Assembly: GCF_001761485.1 (NCBI RefSeq)
Contig: NC_090773.1
Coordinates: 3,286,001-3,350,000, forward strand
Reading direction: 5' to 3'
DNA length: 64,000 nucleotides
Source of the DNA: Yarrowia lipolytica
Taxonomy: Eukaryota > Ascomycota > Dipodascomycetes > Dipodascales
In this document: one piece after another, positions 56,708 through 64,000 of the stretch
Position numbering within the stretch: the first letter of the stretch is position 1
How the letters are laid out: each line of letters begins with the position of its first letter
The notes under the pieces: generated by a model
Told to the model about the DNA's origin: nothing
The model's input: only the letters and a program-made list of their open reading frames with translations
Databases searched by the model: none
Program-made: the position numbers and the translations under genes

Positions 56708-58297
56708 ATGTTCACACCCACCGATATCAGCGGCGAGCCGTCCGCGGTCGGCACACAATGGACGCCGTATCTGTCGCACCCGGTCGACTTTGGGGCCCAG
56801 CACTTTCTCGAGGCCATGCTCAACGTGATCAGCCAGCCCAACATCAACTCGTCGGTGATCATGAGAGCCGATATCATTTCTGACTCGCTCAACATGATGC
56901 CGAACATCATGGGCACGGACAAGGCCAATGAAGGGTTCATTTTCGATACCCATGAAGGACCTGTCGACGACGACAAGAAGGATACAGACAAGGACAAGAA
57001 CACTCCAGTTCCTCCGAATCTGCAGGATTACGAGCCCCGACAAGTCGAGGTGACTCCCTGTCCAGTCAAACGAGTCATTGTTCGTCGAATCATCCCCCGA
57101 AACCCCCAGAACGACTTTTCCGTCAACCAAACATGCATCGTCCACTCGGACAAGCCGTTGTGGGACTCTGACGGCAAAGAAACGTCCGAGGGCGCCAAAA
57201 TCGCCATTTCCTACATTTCGCACCACGACCATCCCAAGTCGTGTCCCTACTACCTGCCCTGTGTCAAGGCCGTATTGCTGTACTTTGACGGAAGTGCCAT
57301 CTCCGTCTACTACGAAAAGTATACCGACCACGAGCTCTCGGCCGAGCAGGAGGAACGATGCGGTCGAATTGCCCTGCATCTTCTCCACACTGTGTTCCGC
57401 CACTCGTCGGGTCAAAAGGCAGGCTACAAGAAACGGGTGCATCACGACATGATCATCGACCGAATCAAGTTCCAGGACAGATACATCTACCTGAAGCAAA
57501 AGTACGCACATTCGCTGGTGTCCTCATGGGTCGAGTCCACAGACCCTCGCAAACACGTGTTTGAAGATCTTGCCATCGCCGCCTTTCTCATCGAGCTGTG
57601 GGGCCAGATGTACAAGAACAAGGACGATATTTATTTCTATGACCTGGGCTGCGGCAACGGCCTGCTGGTCAACATTCTAATCAAGGAAGGCTACGTGGGC
57701 GAGGGAGTCGACGCGCGCGCACGCAAATCCTGGCAGACCTACGAGCCCGAGGTGACCCAGAAGCTGCTGGAGAAAATCGTGGTCCCCACGGTTCTTCTGG
57801 ACCAAATGGTGGGCCAGGCCCAATACCTGCCCCCTCACGCTGCTGAGAAGCGACTCGCAGAAGCCAACGGTCTGGCCACGGATCCCAGAGTGTTCCAGAC
57901 TGCTGGGCTGCCCGAAAACGCATTTCTCATCGGAAACCACTCAGACGAACTCACCTGCTGGATTCCGCTCATGGACCGTCCCTTCATGGTCATTCCCTGC
58001 TGCTCCCACGCGTTGTCGGGCGAGAAAAAACGGTTCCCGCCCACCTCGTCGGATCCCGAGGAGAAGTCAACGTACCGGTCGCTCGTGGGTCACGTGGAAC
58101 AGCTGTCGTCGAAAATCGGCTGGCAGGTAGAGAAGGAGTATCTGCGAATCCCGTCCACTCGAAACGCCGCAGTCATTGGCCGAACCCGCGTCGAGCCCCA
58201 GATGAACATCTTTGAGATTCTGTACTCGGAGGGAGGAGGAGAGGGCTGGGTCGAGAGAGCCCGAGATCTCTGTGCAAAGTCCCCGAGGAACCACTAG
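56708..58297 (+). CDS. TRM44: TRM44, tRNA(Ser) 2'-O-methyluridine-44 methyltransferase
   Basis: 529 residues. The AdoMet motif I, FYDLGCGNGLLVNIL, is at about 310-324, followed by GYVGEGVDARARKSW, a Trm44 signature. FLIGNHSDELTCWIPL, then PCCSHALSGEKKRF complete the family pattern. The N-terminal 280 residues also align with Trm44 in style (PRNPQNDFSVNQTC, YYLPCVKAVLLYFDG). The enzyme methylates the 2'-OH of U44 in serine tRNAs in the cytosol. Single exon; the ATG is the first in frame after a stretch without coding character. Convergent with PUS4. Confidence 0.94.
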   Translation: MFTPTDISGEPSAVGTQWTPYLSHPVDFGAQHFLEAMLNVISQPNINSSVIMRADIISDSLNMMPNIMGTDKANEGFIFDTHEGPVDDDKKDTDKDKNTPVPPNLQDYEPRQVEVTPCPVKRVIVRRIIPRNPQNDFSVNQTCIVHSDKPLWDSDGKETSEGAKIAISYISHHDHPKSCPYYLPCVKAVLLYFDGSAISVYYEKYTDHELSAEQEERCGRIALHLLHTVFRHSSGQKAGYKKRVHHDMIIDRIKFQDRYIYLKQKYAHSLVSSWVESTDPRKHVFEDLAIAAFLIELWGQMYKNKDDIYFYDLGCGNGLLVNILIKEGYVGEGVDARARKSWQTYEPEVTQKLLEKIVVPTVLLDQMVGQAQYLPPHAAEKRLAEANGLATDPRVFQTAGLPENAFLIGNHSDELTCWIPLMDRPFMVIPCCSHALSGEKKRFPPTSSDPEEKSTYRSLVGHVEQLSSKIGWQVEKEYLRIPSTRNAAVIGRTRVEPQMNIFEILYSEGGGEGWVERARDLCAKSPRNH

Positions 58298-59041
58298 AGT
58301 ATTTACTGCAAGTTAACCTGTGGAATAGGTAGACTAGATAGGTAAGAATGTACATAGCTGTTTCCGTGTGCCGTATGAAGGTGCAGAGCGTACTGAAGAT
58401 GGAAAAAAACAGAAGAGAAAAAAGGGGGAAAACGGTACCATTCGAAAGCCCCAGGTCAGGGGAGTGTCACTGTCATCTCATTGCCACTGTCATCTGATTC
58501 AGCTGTCATCTGATTCAACTGTTTCAGGACATGGAATGCCCACGATGGAGTCGAACGTTCAGTCGAATCTCAGAATGCTGAAAACTGCAAATGAGCAATA
58601 ACAAAGTACACCGGAATACAGAGCAGATTTAGGGGAGTTGAATGGTATTATTTTTTTTGCAAAGTGACTACACTGTGGGCCATCAGCCAAACGGGATGAG
58701 AGAACACCAACACCACCAATATTCTTTCGCATGGAAAGACCGAAACGTCAGTGTATTAACGAGAGTCAGAGCAGCATATTCTTTCGTATAAATATTTCTC
58801 CAGTGTGTCTCCATCAGGTGTAAAGCTGGAAATACTATGGGGGCTGGAATCAGTGGTACAGTTCTTCTACTTGTAGACATGATCTATATGGGTCAGATAG
58901 TTGTCAAACCTCTGGGGTTACGAAATCGCTCACTGTTGCTCTACAATCCTTCCGAAGAGGTCCAAAATCATTGATCGTTCTATAGTACTATAGTATGTAT
59001 GGCAAACTTTTTACAGAGAATATTGCAGTCCAGTGTTGAAA
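58298..59041. other. Intergenic, 740 bp, convergent
   Basis: 3' flanks of TRM44 and PUS4. A purine block at 58396-58425 has the word GGGGGAAAACGG also seen at 31297. Nothing else noted. Confidence 0.5.
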
Positions 59042-60466
59042 CTACTCAGTCTTTTGTTTCTTGGATTCGGCTCCGGCTTCGACAACCGTCTTGTTGGCAG
59101 TCTCATTCTTGTCAGAGGTCTTATCATCCACTGACTGGGCTTTGGGCTCAGTCTGAGCTTCAGACCCGGTCTCAGTCCCGGTCTCCGTCTGAGCCTCTGT
59201 CTCCGTCTCAGTAATTCGTCTATCGCCGCCCTTCTCCTCCACCACCCCTGCCACTCCCGACTCGGTGTAAACATACTTGGGTCCCTCTTTCAGCGCCTTG
59301 GTGATCTCGTGTTCCCAGATCTCCTCCGGCTGGTTCAGAATCTTGTCCAGAGGAAAACAATTGTCCACTCCAAAGTCGCCTTGGGTCAATCGTCGCAACT
59401 CCACCAAATGTCCCGAGACGCCCAGCTCTTCGCAGATATCATTGGCCAGCTGTCGGATATACGTTCCCGAAGACACCGCAGCTCGGATCTGGAAGACCGG
59501 CGTCTTGGGTTGGAAAGAGCCCTTCTCGGCCTGCTCCTTGGCAAACTTGTTGAAAACATTCACCTCCTGCTGGGCCAGTTTCTCATTGTATTCTTTTTCG
59601 CGCTCCTCCAGCGACTTGGAGTGGGTGTGGGTCTCCTCAACTTCACCAACGGGGTCTCTGACGACGGCGGCGACTTCCTCGGCGTCATATTTACGCTTCT
59701 TGTTCTTCTTGAGCTGCTTTTTCGACACCGTCGGCTGGCCTTGCTTGCTCTTTTCGTACTCTTCTCGAGTCATGTCTCCCCCCTCCTTTTTGATCTTGGC
59801 CACTCCGGCGGCCACAGCCATCTCCTCCTCGTTGGCCAGCCCCAGAGGAGTGTATCCGTGGGTCGAAATCACCGGCGATACCAGCTCCAGCTTGCTCACG
59901 TGGCACTCCCGAGACGGAATGTACGGCACCTTGAGTCCGTTGCGAGCATAGTCCCAAAGCCGCACTCCGTCGACGCTGACGGACGAGTAAACCGGTGGGA
60001 ACTGCTTGATGTCGCCACGGAACTTTGCCAGAGTCTCCTCGATCTTCTCCGCGGTAATATGGCTCGAATCGTCAGACTTGACCACATGGCCCTCACGGTC
60101 GCAGGTGGTGGTTTCGTGGCCCATAAACACCGTCGCAATGTACTCCTTGTCAGTGCTGTGGGTCATGTCGCCGAGCTGTTTGGTTCCGGCTCCGACCCCA
60201 ATCGCCAGAACGCCCGTGGCAAACGGGTCTAGAGCTCCCCCGTGGCCGATTTTCAGCGGGTTTCGGCTGCCCCCCTTCTGCTTTCCTCCGGCGGCATTGA
60301 TGAAGGTCCACTTGAGTTTCTCCACCACCTGTGTAGACCCAATATTCTTGGGTTTGTCGACGACAAACACTCCGTTGTACTTGAGCATTTGCGGCAGTTT
60401 TTGGAGCGGTTTGGGCGGTTTTTGAAGCGTTTTGGAGAAGCGTTTCATGACAGATCGGTACACCAT
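59042..60466 (-). CDS. PUS4: PUS4, tRNA pseudouridine-55 synthase (TruB family)
   Basis: 474 residues. TruB-family landmarks: YNGVFVVDKPKNIGSTQVVE (30-49), the catalytic motif IGHGGALDPFATGVLAIGVG with Asp80, KEYIATVFMGHETTTCDREG, and the FPPVYSSVSVDGVRLWDYAR stretch; the RAAVSSGTYIRQLANDICEE stretch supplies the C-terminal motif. An insertion of about 80 charged residues (about 225-305) and a Glu/Thr-rich tail (from about 425, including TETEAQTETGTETG) exceed the budding-yeast length (403). Pus4 makes pseudouridine 55 in the T loop of tRNAs in nucleus and mitochondria. The first 30 residues are basic without acidic residues, compatible with a mitochondrial signal. Confidence 0.94.
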   Translation of the reverse strand: MVYRSVMKRFSKTLQKPPKPLQKLPQMLKYNGVFVVDKPKNIGSTQVVEKLKWTFINAAGGKQKGGSRNPLKIGHGGALDPFATGVLAIGVGAGTKQLGDMTHSTDKEYIATVFMGHETTTCDREGHVVKSDDSSHITAEKIEETLAKFRGDIKQFPPVYSSVSVDGVRLWDYARNGLKVPYIPSRECHVSKLELVSPVISTHGYTPLGLANEEEMAVAAGVAKIKKEGGDMTREEYEKSKQGQPTVSKKQLKKNKKRKYDAEEVAAVVRDPVGEVEETHTHSKSLEEREKEYNEKLAQQEVNVFNKFAKEQAEKGSFQPKTPVFQIRAAVSSGTYIRQLANDICEELGVSGHLVELRRLTQGDFGVDNCFPLDKILNQPEEIWEHEITKALKEGPKYVYTESGVAGVVEEKGGDRRITETETEAQTETGTETGSEAQTEPKAQSVDDKTSDKNETANKTVVEAGAESKKQKTE

Positions 60467-60904
60467 TTTTTGTCAAACTTTGAGGTGTGCATCTAGGCTG
60501 CACCTGGCGAGCAGATACTAGGAGGCGGTGATATGTGCGCACTGCTGTGCTTGTGGATGGCTTGAGAGATGGTATTCTTTCTATTTTCCACTTCTTCTCC
60601 TATTCTTTCCACTTCTTTCCCCTACTTCTTCTCCTTTCTACTGTCAAATGATCTTATTTTTTGGAATTTTTTTTAAGATATTGTTTTTCCAAACTAAAGT
60701 CCCAACTGGAAATCACACGGTTAACAAAAGTCAACAAAGACAATCTCATCTAGAATCGGGCATCTAGGAAAAGTACAAGAATGTGAATTTTTGTGAATGT
60801 GACCATTTGAAGCGCTTCCAACACAATTCATGTCTACTGCAGTTCAGTTCTTGAATTACGGCAGAAGACGTCCTGAGTAGACACTGGGAAAAGAGACGCT
60901 GAGC

Positions 60905-60985
60905 CTGAGACCACTGAGACACTGAGACACTGGGACACTGAGACCACTAGACACCTGAGACACTGAGAACACTGAGACACTGAGG
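60905..60985. repeat. ACTGAGACACTGAG repeat
   Basis: Six or more 9-10 bp units of GAGACACT/GAGACCACT in the PUS4 upstream region. Confidence 0.8.
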
Positions 60986-61623
60986 AGACATGTCTTGACT
61001 GAGCTGTGATAACTTATCCGAGATATCATACTCTCGAGCCTTGATGTAGCTCTCACCATTCCATTCCAATACCTTGCTTCTAGCGTCTCTATCCCCTCCA
61101 CCGACCTCCAACTTGTACTCGGACTAGTTCCACTCCAGGAAGATTGTCAAAGGACAGATCAATCTTCTCAATAGCTTGAGTTATGAGTCAGAACCAGCTA
61201 GTTGAACAGAAACGGTCACTCAGAGGCTCCAGATGAAACTCGGATCTTCGAGTGGATCCCCTTCTCGCTCTATGCGCGCGTTCTACAAACCCCGATACAT
61301 TCGTCATTGTAGAAAGGAATCCAACTACCGGTACGAGTGCTGTACTAGTAGTTGTGCAACCCCGGCGACAATCTGTTCGTATACCTCTTCCACGAAACCA
61401 AGCAGCAGACACGGAGCTGCGAGATCTTGCCCGGCAGTGTGTCGACCAGTATAGCGGCAACGATACCATCAGGTTCACCATCTACAGAAGTTGCCGGGCG
61501 ACTTTGAAATAATGAACAGCGCTTCTCAGGTCCAGTTTGTGGAGGTTGAGGGCCGGATAACGCTGAACAAGCCGTGTCAACGAGACTTGGATTGACCACA
61601 CCACGTTGAGACGAGCTTTTATC

Positions 61624-62013
61624 ATGGTTATAGTCTACGTCGACCGAGAATTCGAACAGCGGATCGTCATCTGCAGTGAACCACAATTCTCAATCCCCAT
61701 TCCCATAACAATTGCGAAAGGCATGGATCTGGGAAACCGGGAAGGTTTGAGATCAATGGTGTACATCTGGCCACATCATGGATGCGACACGGAACAGGTG
61801 GAATGGAGGATCAGTACTTTACGCAGAAGCCTCGGGGAAGCCGTGGTGAAGGCATATGATGACTTTTGGTACAGAAAACAGTGCTCATACTTATGCTCAT
61901 TCTTGTATTCATCCTTTCACTCATCTTTGTGCCATCGTTTTGCCATCCTGGGGGTTGAGAGACACTTGAGAAAGGGAGAGGAAACTGGGATTCTGGGATG
62001 TAGAAGTCGGTAG
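61624..62013 (+). CDS. Hypothetical 129-residue protein, doubtful
   Basis: 129 residues from an ATG at 61624. The first 85 residues (VIVYVDREFEQRIVICSEPQ and onward) look protein-like, with alternating hydrophobic and charged residues; the rest is Ser/Cys/Phe-rich and less so. No family recognised. An open frame just upstream (61237-61512, 91 codons without a natural ATG, containing TFVIVERNPTTGTSAVLVVV) has a similar style. The two may be parts of one gene or relic, but no GTGAGT/CTAAC pair joins them. Confidence 0.25.
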   Translation: MVIVYVDREFEQRIVICSEPQFSIPIPITIAKGMDLGNREGLRSMVYIWPHHGCDTEQVEWRISTLRRSLGEAVVKAYDDFWYRKQCSYLCSFLYSSFHSSLCHRFAILGVERHLRKGEETGILGCRSR

Positions 62014-63278
62014 TTCATCGAAGTGCAGCATTCGAAACACTGTACGAAGAGTTTGAAAGAGAGGAAGAAGACTGAATGACTGGCCGATCTGTTACTTTGA
62101 GATCTTTTTATCGTATTATACCTACAGTATCCAACTTTTCACTTCAACACCTCCTATTATGGTTGGCAATGAATTTCAAATTTATTAATTGCGGTATTAC
62201 TTAGACTTTACTTGGACCTTACTTGAATATTTCCTAATAATAAACTATTATTCTCTGTATGCTAACTATTATATTTCTTATTGTTGAATCCTACTTGATT
62301 CAACTTGACTAAGATTGACAATAGAAAATGTCCCTCAAAATTAACCCCCAAGAAGAAAAAAATTAAATTACCAACTAAGATTCATTATATCTCCCTCTCA
62401 TCCAAATTTTAGTCGTTTACAACCTCTCCAACCCCGTTTTGAACGACCCTAAAACACCACCCCCAGCGGTGCGGCTCGGAAATGTGACGACCTTAAAATC
62501 GGACAGAGACACAGAGGGCCGATCACTTGGAACCATCTTGTTGAATCGGTTCTTAACCACAACCATTCTATCCGGCAGCTCGTTGCGATCATTTCCATAC
62601 CAATTTTGCTATGTTTTCGGTGCTTTTCAAAAAGCTCTGTATCTTGAGTGGATTTGGTGGATCCCAGACTCTCTCAGTTTTGGTACGATTGGCGAGCTTT
62701 CAGCAGTAATGAGTTCCTACAAACCCTTTTTCTTCATGATGGCTCATCTGAATCGACCATGGTCTCTCGAAGGCCCTTTCATCGGTCTGCCACCGTAGAA
62801 CACTCGGAACATTGCTTGTCATACAAACGAGTCTCAGAAGTAACTGAAACTAGACACAGTCGGAATCGGTCCACCTTTGTCATTCCCAACTGTACTGTAC
62901 TTGTAGATGAACACCTGTCTTCAGAGCTCCATGTACTATCCCCCAACCGAGCAATCTTGGTGTTTGGTACCCAACGCCTCGCAAAAGCTCAAGAGGGGAA
63001 TGGCCCGCGGCGTTGGTAAACCGACAAGACTGAGTCGATTGGTAGTTGCATGTTGGGAATTTGGAGGGTCAATCACGAGAGATGGTACTGTTGCAGAAGT
63101 CATGGTGTATTCATAATTCAAGGTGATCAGCAGGAACTGGAGTCCTTCAATCATCCGAAAGAATGATCATGGTATATGTGAGACTCAGTCGGTTCATTAT
63201 TCCTGTTTGTCTAATTCCCTTTCTCTACAATGATTCGATATCCGTCAATATTGGGCGAGTAAGAGAGGTTTGTAGTTC

Positions 63279-63330
63279 ACTAGAAAGTTCCCCAGAAAGT
63301 TTCCCAGAAAGTTCCCCAGCAAGTTCCCCA
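63279..63330. repeat. GAAAGTTCCCCA repeat
   Basis: Four 12-13 bp copies (GAAAGTTCCCCA, variants with TTCCCA and GCAAGTT). Confidence 0.85.
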
Positions 63331-63442
63331 ACTTCAACTAGTGCAAATCTCGGTAGTATTTTGTCATTGTTTTATAAAAGAAAGCTCATCATTATTATGA
63401 AAGATTGCAGCATTTCACCGAGAGGTAGAGCGGCTTTTAAAA

Positions 63443-63545
63443 GAGTTCAAATCGGCTCAAATCTGTTCAAATCAGCTCACTCTGTTCAAATCAGCTCAAT
63501 CTGTTCAAATCAGCTCAAATCAACTCAATTCAGTTCAAATTCGAC
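63443..63545. repeat. GTTCAAATCAGCTCA repeat
   Basis: About seven units of TCAAATC(A/G)GCTCA(A/C)TCTG type. Confidence 0.85.
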
Positions 63546-64000
63546 AAGACACTCTCATCGCTCATTCGATGAATCCCTTTTATAATCCAGCAGTATTCAT
63601 ATTCTCTCCCGTCCACGTGGGCAGTTTCCTTCAGCTACAATACATCTGCAAAGACACTCTGTTCTATACCTCCCGGGTATCCGCTATGTACAATTGCCTT
63701 GCTAAAACCTCACAAGCCTTGCTATGCAGTCCAGTCGAATTATCCGGGATTTGGTACGCTTCAACACGAAAGAGGATGTACAGTACAAGTAGACCGACAG
63801 ACCTGCACCCCGCCTACTACAAGTAGCCGCTTTGACCCCCCACTAGACAACACACACACAGTGAGATGTAAACGGCCAGTTTCTAGCAGCCACGTACGTA
63901 CTTGAGCAGTATAGAACCATGCAACTGCATCTCTCCCTCTGTGACCCCCAATTGCAAACCGTGTTTGAAAATACCTTTGCCAATCAGCGCAGGTTGAATG

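Larger units (their letters stand above)
60467..64000. other. Right end, 3.5 kb without confident gene
   Basis: The stretch holds repeats at 60905-60985 (ACTGAGACACTGAG type), 63279-63330 (GAAAGTTCCCCA units) and 63443-63545 (TCAAATCAGCTC units). Two small possible frames at 61.2-62.0 kb and a three-frame coding-like stretch at 62.4-63.1 kb are described separately. Confidence 0.5.

Overview
The window looks like nuclear DNA of the yeast Yarrowia lipolytica or a very close relative. Introns use the donor GTGAGT and an acceptor in which the branch site abuts the splice site (CTAAC, one or two bases, CAG). The palindrome CACGTG, often as GTCACGTGAC, occurs dozens of times. Genes are sparse for a yeast (16 to 17 well supported in 64 kb), and their products match fungal families. 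No rRNA, complete tRNA, CRISPR array, virus-like element or intact transposon was recognised.

Layout. 0-10 kb: tandem-repeat DNA, then a large protein with a degenerate J-domain whose first exon lies across a repeat-filled intron, then an NDT80-type transcription factor. 10-18 kb: about 8 kb without a credible gene, rich in short tandem repeats. 18-27 kb: MDM34 (ER-mitochondria tether), a decayed copy of a proteasome alpha-4 gene beside a second unidentified coding relic, MYG1, and PET100 (cytochrome oxidase assembly, two exons). 29-39 kb: a secreted Ala/Ser/Thr-rich wall-type protein, TVP23 (Golgi), a tiny membrane protein whose ATG is probably split by an intron, and POB3 (FACT). 40-45 kb: a nucleotide-sugar 4,6-dehydratase-like protein with a 44-nt intron, a repeat-bearing acidic protein, and COP9 signalosome subunit 1. 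46-52 kb: a probable mitochondrial RNA factor, COP9 subunit 4, and MET17. 54-60 kb: PHO85, then the convergent tRNA modification genes TRM44 and PUS4. 60.5-64 kb: no confident gene, some possible relic reading frames and repeats.

Functional threads. Several genes serve mitochondria (MDM34, MYG1, PET100, the 779-residue protein). CSN1 and CSN4, two subunits of one complex, lie 4 kb apart in divergent orientation. TRM44 and PUS4 modify tRNA and are adjacent. MET17 has a TCACGTGA site about 100 bp upstream, the sequence expected for Cbf1-type control of sulfur genes.

Most notable signals: two arrays of four CACRTG boxes spaced exactly 19 bp apart (27.1 and 33.8 kb), seven CACGTGA sites inside one coding sequence, the alpha-4 proteasome pseudogene, the two-exon dehydratase, a start codon probably split by an intron, and a perfect 14-bp inverted repeat at 52.96 kb. 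Gene names rest on recognising conserved family sequence by eye; no database search was run.
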